From Tolypothrix sp. PCC 7712 (lineage in GTDB: Bacteria; Cyanobacteriota; Cyanobacteriia; Cyanobacteriales; Nostocaceae), in NCBI RefSeq assembly GCF_025860405.1, contig NZ_CP063785.1:4526001-4590000 (forward strand): DNA of 64,000 bases, read 5' to 3'. Of this stretch, positions 43,972 to 53,962 are shown piece after piece. The number at the start of each line of letters is the position of its first letter. Position 1 is the stretch's first letter. Both the position numbers and the translations under genes were made by a program. The notes beneath the pieces are model-generated. The model was not told the origin of the DNA. It ran no database searches and was given only the letters and a program-made list of their open reading frames with translations.

Positions 43972-44967
43972 ATGATCAAAGCCAAACACCGCCTATTTTG
44001 GGCGATTTTACTTTTAGTTACAGCGCTGATAGTGACGCTAGCGCTTTCCTTGTCTCAAGGTGCAGTACCTTTGAGTTTAAACGAATTGTGGCAAGCTATT
44101 CTGCACCAAGGCGATCGCATTAAGCAAACAATCGTCTGGGATTTACGACTCCCGCGGATTGTTGCAGCTTTAATTGTGGGTGCGGCTTTGGGAATGTCTG
44201 GCGCATTGTTGCAGGGAATGTTGCGTAATAGCCTAGCCGATCCGTTTATTTTGGGTATTTCCGCAGGTGCAGGGTTAATTGTCATTGTGATGGTAGTGTT
44301 GCAAATCTTCCCCGCAGCGATTCCTCTAGCAGCTTGGCTGGGAGCAATTATGACATCGGCTATAGTAATTTTCCTAGGACGTGCAGGGTCAGGAATTGCG
44401 GTAGAACGCTTGATTTTAGGTGGTGTGGCGGTAAGTTCTTTATTTGGTGCGGTACAAAGTACGTTACTTTTAGTAGCAGAAGATGGTCAAATTCAAATTG
44501 CACTGAATTGGTTAGTTGGGAGTTTGAACGGACGAGGCTGGAAAGAAATTACTACGGCTGGGCCTTACATTATTGTGGCATTACTGGGCGGATGTTTGCT
44601 GGCGCGATCGCTTAACGTTCTGGCTTTAGGAGATGATTTAGCTTTAGGTTTAGGCGTATCATTAACGCGATCGCGTTTATTAATTGGTGGTGTTGCAACT
44701 TTACTCGCTGCTAGTGCAGTCAGCATTGGCGGTTTAATCGGCTTTGTCGGCCTTGTGGTTCCCCACGGTGTGCGCCTCATTGTTGGTACAGATCATCGCT
44801 TCGTATTACCACTTTCCGCCTTAGCTGGTGCATGGTTACTCATCTTTGCCGATTTACTCTCTAGGCTAGGAGCCATAGAATTACCAGTAGGTTCAGTCAC
44901 CGCCTTGCTAGGTTCACCTTTATTTATTTGGTTACTTTATCGTCGTTCGGCGGGGTTGAATCAGTAG
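43972..44967 (+). CDS. FecCD/BtuC-type ABC transporter permease (iron-siderophore or cobalamin)
   Basis: A 331-residue permease with about ten transmembrane helices and the family signatures LPRIVAALIVGAALGMSGALLQG (about residues 60-82) and GLIGFVGLVVPHGVRL near residue 255, where the ATPase-coupling loop lies. The family takes iron-siderophores, heme or vitamin B12 from a periplasmic binding protein. No binding protein gene is next to it; the matching ATPase gene lies 1.1 kb downstream beyond an Rpn-like gene. A Fur-like half-site upstream hints at iron control. The substrate is therefore probably an iron complex, but cobalamin is not excluded. Confidence 0.92.
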   Translation: MIKAKHRLFWAILLLVTALIVTLALSLSQGAVPLSLNELWQAILHQGDRIKQTIVWDLRLPRIVAALIVGAALGMSGALLQGMLRNSLADPFILGISAGAGLIVIVMVVLQIFPAAIPLAAWLGAIMTSAIVIFLGRAGSGIAVERLILGGVAVSSLFGAVQSTLLLVAEDGQIQIALNWLVGSLNGRGWKEITTAGPYIIVALLGGCLLARSLNVLALGDDLALGLGVSLTRSRLLIGGVATLLAASAVSIGGLIGFVGLVVPHGVRLIVGTDHRFVLPLSALAGAWLLIFADLLSRLGAIELPVGSVTALLGSPLFIWLLYRRSAGLNQ

Positions 44968-45047
44968 GCAACAAATTTATCAACTAGTATTTCTCACACT
45001 TTACTGCTAAATAATTAAGCTAGCACAACAGTGACTAATGTGAGTGT

Positions 45048-45941
45048 ATGATTGACCACGACCGCCTTTTTAAAGAATTGTTATCTACATTTTTTGTAGA
45101 GTTTCTTGATTTATTCTTACCACAAATCGTGAGTCAAATTGATAGGAGTTCTATCCGGTTTCTAGCACAGGAAGTATTTACCGATGTCACTTCTGGAGAA
45201 AGGAAAGAAATCGATATATTAGCGCAGGTATATTATCAAAATCAGGATACTTGCTTTTTAATTCATGTTGAGAATCAGTCTTACACTGAGTCAGTATTTG
45301 CCAAGCGGATGTTTAAATATTTTGCTAGGTTATATGAAAAATATGATCTAGCTATTTATCCAGTAGTCATCTTTTCCTTTGATGAACCCAAGCGCCCAGA
45401 ACTTCAAATTCACACTGTGACTTTTCCCGATTTAAAGGTCTTGGAGTTTCAATTTACTGCAATTCAATTAAATCGCTTAAGTTGGCGAGACTTTTTACAG
45501 CAACATAACCCAGTAGCTGCTGCTCTAATGGCAAAAATGAATATTCCGGTAAACGAAAGACCACAAGTAAAAGCAGAATGTTTACGTTTATTAGCGACAT
45601 TAAAATTAGATCCCGCCCGAATGCAGTTAATTTTGGGTTTTGTTGATACCTATTTACAGTTAAATGCAGCCGAAGAAACTATTTTTAAAGCAGCAATCGA
45701 TACAATGAACTTAGATGAAAAGGAGGAAGTTATGGAAATTGTCACTAGTTGGGAACAAAGAGGAATGCAAGCAGAAAGACAAGCAACCATTATTGAGGTT
45801 TTAAAACTACGATTTGGTGATATTGATGCTGCATTAGAAGAAATAATTCCTAAGTTAGCGCAGTTACCAAGAGAGGAGTATTTAAGTCTACTTTGGAGAT
45901 TATCTCGTGAGCAATTGCTGGCAAGATTTAAAAGTGAATAA
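45048..45941 (+). CDS. Rpn/YhgA-like PD-(D/E)XK nuclease family protein with DUF4351-type tail
   Basis: A 297-residue protein. The N-terminal nuclease-like domain (DHDRLFKELLSTFF, then EIDILAQVYY and LIHVENQSY) follows the D...ExD...Q/ExQ pattern of Rpn and YhgA-like transposase-associated proteins. The C-terminal part (about 225-297, VLKLRFGDIDAALEEII) matches the DUF4351 helical tail common in cyanobacteria. E. coli Rpn proteins promote RecA-independent recombination and are DNA endonucleases; function here is unknown. The gene sits between the two subunits of one ABC transporter in the same direction, which suggests a later insertion. Confidence 0.87.
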   Translation: MIDHDRLFKELLSTFFVEFLDLFLPQIVSQIDRSSIRFLAQEVFTDVTSGERKEIDILAQVYYQNQDTCFLIHVENQSYTESVFAKRMFKYFARLYEKYDLAIYPVVIFSFDEPKRPELQIHTVTFPDLKVLEFQFTAIQLNRLSWRDFLQQHNPVAAALMAKMNIPVNERPQVKAECLRLLATLKLDPARMQLILGFVDTYLQLNAAEETIFKAAIDTMNLDEKEEVMEIVTSWEQRGMQAERQATIIEVLKLRFGDIDAALEEIIPKLAQLPREEYLSLLWRLSREQLLARFKSE

Positions 45942-46042
45942 ATCAGAAATGGGGATTGGGGGCTGAATAATGGATAAGGGGGAAATCACCAATACCAAAC
46001 CCTAAACACTAATTACCAATTACCCAACACTAAATCAAATCT

Positions 46043-46819
46043 ATGCCTTTAGAATTACAAAACCTTACTGGCGGTTACACCTCATATCCCATTATTCAAA
46101 ACATTAACCTAACATTACAAACAGGAGAATGGTTAAGTTTAGTGGGTGCTAATGGTTCTGGGAAATCTACTTTATTAAAATTACTTAGTCGCATTCTTTC
46201 GCCGCAGCAAGGAACTGTGTTATTAGATGGCAAAGAAATTCACTCCCAACCGCCGCATTTAGTAGCTCAAAAATTGGCATTGTTACCGCAACAACAAACT
46301 GTACCTGTGGGCTTAACTGTGCGACAATTAGTAGGCTTAGGACGTACACCCCATCAACCTTGGTGGCAATGGGAATTAACAGCTAAAGATAAGCAGAAAG
46401 TAGAAGCTGCAATTACTAAAACCCAACTAGAAAAATTTAGCGATCGCCTGGTTGAACAGCTTTCTGGGGGCGAAAGACAACGGGCTTTTTTGGCTTTAGC
46501 TTTGGCGCAAGAACCACGGGTTTTATTGTTAGATGAACCGACAACTTATTTAGATATCAATTATCAGTTACAACTATTAGAATTACTCAAAGATTTAAAT
46601 CAGCAACAAGAATTAACTATTGTCACAGTATTACACGAATTAAATTTAGCCGCGCGCTATAGTTCCCGCATTGCTTTATTAAAACAAGGTGAACTTTGGG
46701 ATGTCGGTACACCAGCAGCCGTCCTCACCCCAGATGCGATCGCCCAAGTCTTCGGCGTGGAATCCGTTATTATCCAAACACCTGTCGGTTTACAGGTTTG
46801 TGCGATCGCGGCTGTGTAA
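46043..46819 (+). CDS. FecE/BtuD-type ABC transporter ATP-binding protein
   Basis: A 258-residue ATPase with Walker A GANGSGKST (about residues 37-45), Q-loop, signature LSGGERQRAF (about 140-149), Walker B VLLLDEPTTYLD, and H-loop VLHELNLA. It fits the FecE/FhuC/BtuD group that energises siderophore and B12 importers and should pair with the FecCD-like permease at 43972-44967. The two are separated by an Rpn-like gene. A short repeat cluster (45950-46035) precedes the ATG, and a very long heptamer array follows the stop. Confidence 0.93.
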   Translation: MPLELQNLTGGYTSYPIIQNINLTLQTGEWLSLVGANGSGKSTLLKLLSRILSPQQGTVLLDGKEIHSQPPHLVAQKLALLPQQQTVPVGLTVRQLVGLGRTPHQPWWQWELTAKDKQKVEAAITKTQLEKFSDRLVEQLSGGERQRAFLALALAQEPRVLLLDEPTTYLDINYQLQLLELLKDLNQQQELTIVTVLHELNLAARYSSRIALLKQGELWDVGTPAAVLTPDAIAQVFGVESVIIQTPVGLQVCAIAAV

Positions 46820-46865
46820 TGGGGAGGGGAAAGGGGAAGGGGGAAAGGGGAAAGGAGAAATTATT

Positions 46866-47272
46866 ATTACCCATTCCCCATTACTCATTACCCATTCCCC
46901 ATTACTCATTACTCATTACCCATTACCCATTCCCCATTACTCATTACCCATTACCCATTCCCCATTACTCATTACTCATTACCCATTACTCATTACCCAT
47001 TACTCATTACCCATTACTCATTACTCATTACTCATTACTCATTACCCATTACTCATTACTCATTACTCATTACCCATTACCCATTACCCATTACCCATTA
47101 CTCATTACTCATTACTCATTACTCATTACCCATTACTCATTACCCATTACTAATTACTCATTACCCATTACTCATTACCCATTACCCATTACTCATTACC
47201 CATTACTCATTACCCATTACTCATTACCCATTACTCATTACCCATTACCCATTACCCCTTCCCCATTACCCC
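46866..47272. repeat. Long heptamer array (ACCCATT / ACTCATT), about 58 units
   Basis: About 400 bp of near-perfect 7-bp repeats that alternate CCCATTA and CTCATTA variants. All three plus-strand frames stay open because 21 bp is a whole number of codons; the frames would encode (LPITHYP)n-type peptides but are surely not genes. It fills the gap between the ATPase gene and the multikinase. Confidence 0.95.
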
Positions 47273-47353
47273 TCCCATTTGTTATATACCTTCCCATTCA
47301 TGGGAACACTAGTTAATAAATCAAATTTTATTAACATAGTGAGTTTTAGTGAT

Positions 47354-50300
47354 ATGGTGACTGCATTATTTAAAGTTCCAGGGTACCAAATTGAGCAACA
47401 AATTTATGCGGGAGATAGAACAGTTGTTTACCGGGGAATTAGAAAGCTAGATTCACATCCTGTAATTTTAAAATTGATGCGGAATGATTATCCGAGTCTC
47501 AATGAAGTTATCCAATTTCGTAACCAGTACAATATTACGAAAAATCTCAATATCTGCGGTGTTGTTAAACCATACAGCCTGGAACAATATGGTAATGGCT
47601 ATGTGCTGGTAATGGAAGATTATGGTGGTGTATCTTTATCCCATTACGTGAAGCAACATCTGGTTGGGGATAAGTTACCTCTAGAAGAATTTTTTCCGAT
47701 TGCGATCGCAATTACTGCAACTCTGGGTGAATTGCACAGACAACGCATCATTTACAAAGATATTAAGCCTGCTAATATCTTGATTCATCCCGAAACTAAG
47801 CAAATTAAAATTATTGATTTTTCTATTGCTTCTTTATTACCAAAAGAAAGTCAACAAATACAAAATCCCAATGTTTTAGAAGGAACTTTGGCTTATATTT
47901 CTCCAGAACAAACTGGCAGAATGAATCGGGGTATTGATTATCGCACAGATTTTTATTCGCTGGGTGTAACTTTTTATCAGTTATTGACAGGAAAGTTACC
48001 CTTTGAATCAGCCGATCCTATGGAGTTGGTTTACTGTCATATTGCTAAAATGCCTATGGCATTGGGTAACAGCAAAGAAATTCCCCAAGTACTATCTGAT
48101 ATTGTCATGAAACTGATGGCGAAAAATGCCGAAGACCGCTATCAGAGTGCGGCTGGTTTAAGATATGACTTAGAACATTGTTTTAGTCAATGGCAAAAAA
48201 ACAGTGCGATCGCACCTTTTGCACTAGGACAAAGAGATATTAGCGATCGCTTTTTAATTCCAGAAAAACTCTATGGACGTAAAAGCGATGTTGAGGCTTT
48301 ACTACAGGTATTTGACCGGGTTGCAGGTAATAGAGAACAGACAGCAAATTATAATTTATTATCTCAAAGTGAACTAGTTTTAATAGCAGGTTTTTCGGGT
48401 ATTGGGAAAACTGCTGTAGTTAATGAAGTTCATAAGCCAATTGTGCGGCAAAAAGGCTATTTTATTGCAGGTAAGTTTGACCAGTTTCAACGGAACATTC
48501 CCTTTTTTGCTTTTGTGCAAGCTTTAGAGGATTTGATGTCACAAATTCTTACCCAAAGCGATAGCCAAATTGCTGATTGGAAAACTAAAATTTTAGCGGC
48601 TTTGGGAGATAATGCTCAAGTTATTATTGATGTGATTCCCGAACTGAAAAGAATCATTGGTAACCAACAACCTGTCACAGAACTTGCGGGTAGTGCGGCA
48701 CAACAAAGATTTAATCGCTTATTTCGCAAATTTATTCAGGTATTTGCCACTCCCGAACATCCTTTAGTGATATTTTTAGATGATTTGCAATGGGCAGATA
48801 CAGCATCATTGCAATTATTAAAAATGTTAATGAGTGAAATTAAAATTAGGAGTTTATTAATCATTGGTGCCTATCGGGATAATGAAGTTACAGAGAACCA
48901 TCCCTTAATGCTGACATTAGATGAATTACGTAATACTCAATTTCAAAATAAAATCACCACAATTACTTTAGCACCACTCACCGCTACTGATATCAATCAT
49001 TTATTTGCTGATAGTTTAAGCTGTACGTTAAAAGAAGCATTACCTCTGGCTAAACTAATTTATCAAAAAACCCAAGGAAATCCTTTTTTTAGCTTGCAAA
49101 TGTTAAAAAGCCTTTATGCAGAAGGGCATATTAATTTTGCACCGGAATTTGGGATCTGGCGATATGACTTGCATCAGGTAGACAATTTAAAACTGACAGA
49201 TAATGTTGTGGAGTTTATGGTGCTGCAATTGCAGAAATTACCAGCAGCCACACAAGATATTTTAAAGTTAGCGGCTTGTATTGGTAATACATTTGATTTA
49301 GAAACTTTAGCAATTGTCTATGAAAAACCTTTGGTAGAAACCGCCGCTAATTTATGGTCAGCTTTAACTGAAGGTTTAATTGTAGCTAGAAGCCAAACAT
49401 ATAAATTTTTCTACCAAGAAGATAACACATCTCAACTTCATAGTTCTGGCATTTTTTTTAATGGTGATGATTATATTTATGATTTTCTCCACGACCGCGT
49501 CCAACAAGCTGCTTATTCTTTAATTGATGAATCCCAAAAACAAGTTACGCATTTGCAAATTGGTAATTTACTGTTAAAAAATATTCCTAATGATGCACAA
49601 GAAGAGCATATTTTTGAGCTTGTCAATCATTTGAATATAGGATTACAATTAATTACCGAGCCAACCCAAAAAGAGCAAGTAGCGCGATTGAATTTGCAAG
49701 CAGGACGTAGAGCTAAAGCTGCCACAGCTTACGCCACAGCATCCCAATATTTAGCCACTGCTATGCAATTGTTAGTCGATAATAGCTGGGTAACAGAATA
49801 TGAATTAACTTTTGCAATTTACAAGGAACTTGCAGAAGTTGAGTATTTAAATAGTAATTTTATTCAATCTCATGCCCTGATTAAAGAAGCATTAATCCAG
49901 ATAAAATCAGCACCCCAGAAAGCTGAATTATATAATCTATTAATTGTGCAGCATACAATGCAAGCTGATTATGCCCTAGCAATTGAGGTGGGTAAACAAG
50001 CTTTATCTCTGTTGGATATTAATTTTTCTGATGCTAATATTAAATCTTTGATTGATGCCGAAATTGCGGAAATTACCGCTAGTTTAGCAAATCGCCCAGT
50101 CATTTCGCTGTTGGATGCACCCGTAAATACAAATCCAATTTATAGTTCTGCCATTAAATTATTAATTAGTTTAGATCCACCTACTTATATTAGTTCCGCG
50201 CTGGATTTATATATTTTTGTGACAGTTAAAGCGACAAATTTGTCAATTAAATATGGTAATGTGGCGGAATCTGCTAAAGCCTATGTTAATTATGGTTTTC

Positions 50301-52924
50301 TTTTAGGTTCGACTTTAGGAGATTATCGTACAGGATATGAATTTGGCATTCTAGCAACTCAAATAGCTGACAAATTTTACGATCGCGGTCAAAAATGTAA
50401 AGTAAATTTATTGTTGGGTAATTGGTTACATAATTGGAGTAAACCCGCGCATTTAGCAATTGCTATTAACAATGCTGGCTACCAAGCTGGTTTAGATACA
50501 GGAGAAGTACAATTTGCTGGTTATAACTTGCTGGGTAATATATGCAATCAATATTTTCAAGGCGCTAACTTAAATCATATTCGTGCAGATATTAGCAAAT
50601 TTCTGCCTTTTACTCACCAAACAAAAAATACATTCATATCTGAGATGTTACTGGAAATCCAACAGGTAATTAATCAATTAATTGGCGATGACTCAGAAAC
50701 ATTCTCACCAGAATTACAACCAATGAGTCAATCAGCTATGACTCTGGCGATCGCGCATATTTTCAAAGCGCAATTAAATTATTTACAAGCACAATTTGAT
50801 ATTGCTTTATACCACATCACCCAAGCAGAAAAATATCTGCCGGCGATTTTTGGTTTTACCACTTCAGCTAGTTATCCTTTTGCTCACGCTTTAATTTTAG
50901 CAGCGCTTTATCCCCAAGCATCCCAAGAAAGACAACGTCAATATTGGCAAACTTTAATTACGCATCAAAACCAAATCAAAATTTGGGCAAATTCTTGTCC
51001 GGAAAACTTTGAGCATCGCTATTTGTTAATTCAAGCAGAGATTGCGCGGATTACCAACCGAGAATTAGAGGCGATGGATCTTTACGATCGCGCGATCGCC
51101 TCGGCGCAAATTCATGGCTTTACGCAAAATGTCGCTTTAGCTAAGGAATTAGCTGGAAAGTTTTGGTTCGCCAAAGGTAAAACCAATATTGCTCAACTTT
51201 ATCTCAGCGAGGCGGTAGAAGCTTACATCCAATGGGGAGCCATCTCCCAAGTTAAACTTTTAGAAGCACAATATCCACGCTTATTCAAGAAAAATCAAAA
51301 TTTATCGCTGCTAGCAACTGAATCTCGCCAAAAAAGCACTATATCTACCACTAACATTAATTTTTCAGCACAAATAGACTGTGCTGCTTTTTTGAAAGCC
51401 TCTCAAGCGATCGCCTCAGAAATTCAACTCGAACAACTCTTGGCGATTTTAATGCAAGTCATGCTAGAGAATACTGGCGCGAAAAAATGCGTACTGTTAT
51501 TAACCAAGCACCAGCAGTTAGCGATCGCCGCCACAGCTAGCTTTGATGGAGACAAGATTCTCTCTCAAATTCACCTCTCAGCTATCCCTTTAGAAGCCAG
51601 CCAAGACATCCCCCTGGCTGTGATCAATTATGTCAAGCGCACCTTTGCACCCTTGGTAATTGATGACATCGCTAGCGAATCACGCTTTGCTAGTGATGCT
51701 TACATCACCTCCCAGCAACCGCGCAGTGTGCTGTGTACTCCCATCCTCAATCAAGGCGAGTTGATGGGTGTATTGTACTTAGAAAACCAACTGACAGCCG
51801 GAGTTTTCACCCGCGATCGCTTGGAAGTGGTGCAACTTTTAACCAGCCAAGCTGCTATCTCCCTAGAAAACGCGCAGCTTTACACCGATTTATCACAAAC
51901 CACAGCCGAACTCCAACAAGCAAATACCCAATTAGCAGCATATTCTCATACTTTAGAGGCAAAAGTTGCCGAGCGCACAGCACAATTAAATGCTCAAACA
52001 CAACAATTAGAAACAGCATTTAAAAACTTACAAACTGCTCAAATGCAACTGATTCAAAATGAAAAAATGTCGGCTTTAGGACAGCTAGTAGCAGGAATTG
52101 CTCATGAAATTAATAACCCCATTAGCTTTATTTTTAGCAATCTTTCCCCTGCCACAGAATACATTAATGATTTAATCCATGTATTGCAATGTTATCGTCA
52201 ACAATATCCCCAACCCACACCGCAACTACAAGAGCAAATTGCCGATGTTGAACTGGATTTTATCACCCTGGATTTGCAAAAAATTCTCCGTTCTATGGAA
52301 GTTGGGGCAGAAAGAATTCGCGATATTGTCGTCTCACTGAGAAATTTTTCGCGTCTAGATGAAGCGGAAATTAAAGCTGTGGATATTCATGAAGGTATTG
52401 ATAGTACTTTAATGATTTTGCAAAACCTCCTGCAAGCAAAATCCGAACGTCCAGAAATTATTGTCAGTAAAGAATACGGAGAAATTCCCGTAATTGAATG
52501 TTATGCAGGACAACTTAACCAGGTATTTATCAACCTGATTATGAATGCCATCGAAGCCTTAGATGATGCCATTATTCAAGGCAAGATGACTGATACTCCT
52601 CAAATTTGTATTCGTACAGCACTCGATGAATTAGATAAAATAAAAATTTACATTGCTGATAATGGTATTGGCATTAGCGACAGCATCAAGCCTTATTTAT
52701 TTGATCCATTCTTCACCACTAAACAAGTTGGCAAAGGCACAGGTTTAGGCTTGTCAATCAGTTACCAAATTATTGTAGATAAACACCAGGGAAAATTAGA
52801 ATGTCAATCAACACCAGATACAGGTGCAGAGTTTGTAATTACACTACCAATTCGGCGGCCAAGGTTTAATCTCGGTGTAGATATTGAAAATAGCTATATT
52901 TTAGAATCTGACGACACCTTGTAA
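47354..52924 (+). CDS. HstK-like multikinase: Ser/Thr kinase-AAA ATPase-GAF-histidine kinase
   Basis: The product is about 1856 residues. The N-terminal Ser/Thr kinase domain (about 1-270) has the ATP lysine in VILKLMRND, catalytic loop YKDIKPANIL (the usual His of HRD is Tyr here) and DFS in IIDFSIAS. A large predicted ATPase follows, with Walker A GFSGIGKTA and Walker B IFLDDLQWAD, then TPR-like helices, GAF (about 1345-1500), a coiled coil, and a histidine kinase core with H in IAHEINNPISF and GTGLGLSISYQI. This is the HstK family of Nostoc-type cyanobacteria. ATG 47354 fits the kinase domain start; in-frame ATGs upstream at 47279 and 47300 are at the repeat edge. It overlaps the convergent J-domain gene by 24 bp. 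Confidence 0.93.
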   Translation: MVTALFKVPGYQIEQQIYAGDRTVVYRGIRKLDSHPVILKLMRNDYPSLNEVIQFRNQYNITKNLNICGVVKPYSLEQYGNGYVLVMEDYGGVSLSHYVKQHLVGDKLPLEEFFPIAIAITATLGELHRQRIIYKDIKPANILIHPETKQIKIIDFSIASLLPKESQQIQNPNVLEGTLAYISPEQTGRMNRGIDYRTDFYSLGVTFYQLLTGKLPFESADPMELVYCHIAKMPMALGNSKEIPQVLSDIVMKLMAKNAEDRYQSAAGLRYDLEHCFSQWQKNSAIAPFALGQRDISDRFLIPEKLYGRKSDVEALLQVFDRVAGNREQTANYNLLSQSELVLIAGFSGIGKTAVVNEVHKPIVRQKGYFIAGKFDQFQRNIPFFAFVQALEDLMSQILTQSDSQIADWKTKILAALGDNAQVIIDVIPELKRIIGNQQPVTELAGSAAQQRFNRLFRKFIQVFATPEHPLVIFLDDLQWADTASLQLLKMLMSEIKIRSLLIIGAYRDNEVTENHPLMLTLDELRNTQFQNKITTITLAPLTATDINHLFADSLSCTLKEALPLAKLIYQKTQGNPFFSLQMLKSLYAEGHINFAPEFGIWRYDLHQVDNLKLTDNVVEFMVLQLQKLPAATQDILKLAACIGNTFDLETLAIVYEKPLVETAANLWSALTEGLIVARSQTYKFFYQEDNTSQLHSSGIFFNGDDYIYDFLHDRVQQAAYSLIDESQKQVTHLQIGNLLLKNIPNDAQEEHIFELVNHLNIGLQLITEPTQKEQVARLNLQAGRRAKAATAYATASQYLATAMQLLVDNSWVTEYELTFAIYKELAEVEYLNSNFIQSHALIKEALIQIKSAPQKAELYNLLIVQHTMQADYALAIEVGKQALSLLDINFSDANIKSLIDAEIAEITASLANRPVISLLDAPVNTNPIYSSAIKLLISLDPPTYISSALDLYIFVTVKATNLSIKYGNVAESAKAYVNYGFLLGSTLGDYRTGYEFGILATQIADKFYDRGQKCKVNLLLGNWLHNWSKPAHLAIAINNAGYQAGLDTGEVQFAGYNLLGNICNQYFQGANLNHIRADISKFLPFTHQTKNTFISEMLLEIQQVINQLIGDDSETFSPELQPMSQSAMTLAIAHIFKAQLNYLQAQFDIALYHITQAEKYLPAIFGFTTSASYPFAHALILAALYPQASQERQRQYWQTLITHQNQIKIWANSCPENFEHRYLLIQAEIARITNRELEAMDLYDRAIASAQIHGFTQNVALAKELAGKFWFAKGKTNIAQLYLSEAVEAYIQWGAISQVKLLEAQYPRLFKKNQNLSLLATESRQKSTISTTNINFSAQIDCAAFLKASQAIASEIQLEQLLAILMQVMLENTGAKKCVLLLTKHQQLAIAATASFDGDKILSQIHLSAIPLEASQDIPLAVINYVKRTFAPLVIDDIASESRFASDAYITSQQPRSVLCTPILNQGELMGVLYLENQLTAGVFTRDRLEVVQLLTSQAAISLENAQLYTDLSQTTAELQQANTQLAAYSHTLEAKVAERTAQLNAQTQQLETAFKNLQTAQMQLIQNEKMSALGQLVAGIAHEINNPISFIFSNLSPATEYINDLIHVLQCYRQQYPQPTPQLQEQIADVELDFITLDLQKILRSMEVGAERIRDIVVSLRNFSRLDEAEIKAVDIHEGIDSTLMILQNLLQAKSERPEIIVSKEYGEIPVIECYAGQLNQVFINLIMNAIEALDDAIIQGKMTDTPQICIRTALDELDKIKIYIADNGIGISDSIKPYLFDPFFTTKQVGKGTGLGLSISYQIIVDKHQGKLECQSTPDTGAEFVITLPIRRPRFNLGVDIENSYILESDDTL

Positions 52925-53962
52925 TTCTGATAGCATCTGCTCTAAAATATCTGCCATAATTTCCTGGTTCAAATCATGTAATATTCCTGGGCCATTGAGA
53001 AACTCTTGAATTGTAATTTTTTGTTCCTTAAAATCTTTTACAAAATCCCGAATTTCTGTCACCATATTCATTTGAGCGTCGATTTCATTTAACATTTGGG
53101 AAATCGAGTTTACACCTGCTTTGGCTGCTTTGCGATGATCTGCAACCATTGCACCTTCAGGAGTATGTTTCGCCTGACGCAGTTCCCGTTTTAAATTCTC
53201 ATATTGATTTTTCAAAATTTGATTTTGCTGTTCTAGAGTCTTACATCTTCTAGTTAAATCATCCTCGCTATTATTATCAATAGATTCGCCTAATTCATGC
53301 TGACGTTCAATTTCTAAAAGTCTAGCTAAATCTCCTTCTTGGTAAGCTTTATTAATTTCCTTCATGATTTCTGTGTGGTACATTTGCGTTTCGCTGTCTT
53401 TCACCTTATCTGGATGAAAGATTTCCGCTAATCTGAGAAATGTTTGGCGAATTTTCCGAGATTCATCTTTTCGATTTCCCGAATTATCTCCCCATTCTTG
53501 CTGTCTTTGGTGATGTTGATCGCGATTTCCTTCACTCTCTTCCTCGAAATCAAACTCTTGTCGCAAATTTTCAAATAGTTCATCGAGTTCTGTATCTTCT
53601 TGCTGACTTTCAATCTTAGGACTAATCACTCCTGCCAACTGGAGATTACGATAAAGTAATTTAATATTTTTTAAGCTTTGTTTACCTAACTTCCTGGTAG
53701 TAAATATTGCCTCAAATAGCGCATGAATTTCCTGATCAATATCAGTCATTTGCTTTAACTTGGGAGTAGCGCGATGAAATATCTCCGTTGCTAAAGAGCG
53801 CATTTTTTCGACAAAGTTTTTTAATTCTGTGCGCTTGCGCTTAATCTGTTTTAGTAGCGATTGATGTTCCTTTTCTAACGCATCTAAATAGATATGTAAC
53901 TCCGAGAGTGCTAATGGTGTAGCTGGAACTGAGTGAGATTTTGACGATTTTGTTCGCGGCAT
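52901..53962 (-). CDS. J-domain (DnaJ-like) co-chaperone protein
   Basis: A 353-residue, strongly charged protein. A J-domain-like segment near residues 170-215 contains IRQTFLRLAEIFHPDKVKD with the invariant HPD, then helix III/IV (EIMKEINKAYQEGDLARLLEIE). Long coiled coils lie on both sides (about 25-75 and 230-275). The HPD should stimulate an Hsp70; there is no zinc-finger or C-terminal substrate domain, so it is a specialised type III J protein. It is convergent with the multikinase gene, and the 3' ends overlap by 24 bp. The J call rests on HPD plus flanking helices. Confidence 0.82.
   Translation of the reverse strand: MPRTKSSKSHSVPATPLALSELHIYLDALEKEHQSLLKQIKRKRTELKNFVEKMRSLATEIFHRATPKLKQMTDIDQEIHALFEAIFTTRKLGKQSLKNIKLLYRNLQLAGVISPKIESQQEDTELDELFENLRQEFDFEEESEGNRDQHHQRQQEWGDNSGNRKDESRKIRQTFLRLAEIFHPDKVKDSETQMYHTEIMKEINKAYQEGDLARLLEIERQHELGESIDNNSEDDLTRRCKTLEQQNQILKNQYENLKRELRQAKHTPEGAMVADHRKAAKAGVNSISQMLNEIDAQMNMVTEIRDFVKDFKEQKITIQEFLNGPGILHDLNQEIMADILEQMLSELQGVVRF

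Noticed and set aside
46866..47272. CRISPR array
   Set aside because: The repeat unit is 7 bp without unique spacers; it is a simple heptamer array. No cas gene is nearby.
46689..47316. Long plus-strand open frames through the heptamer array encoding (LPITHYP)n peptides
   Set aside because: Three 7-bp units make exactly seven codons, so every frame without a stop in one period stays open. The frames begin inside the ATPase gene and show no gene-like features.
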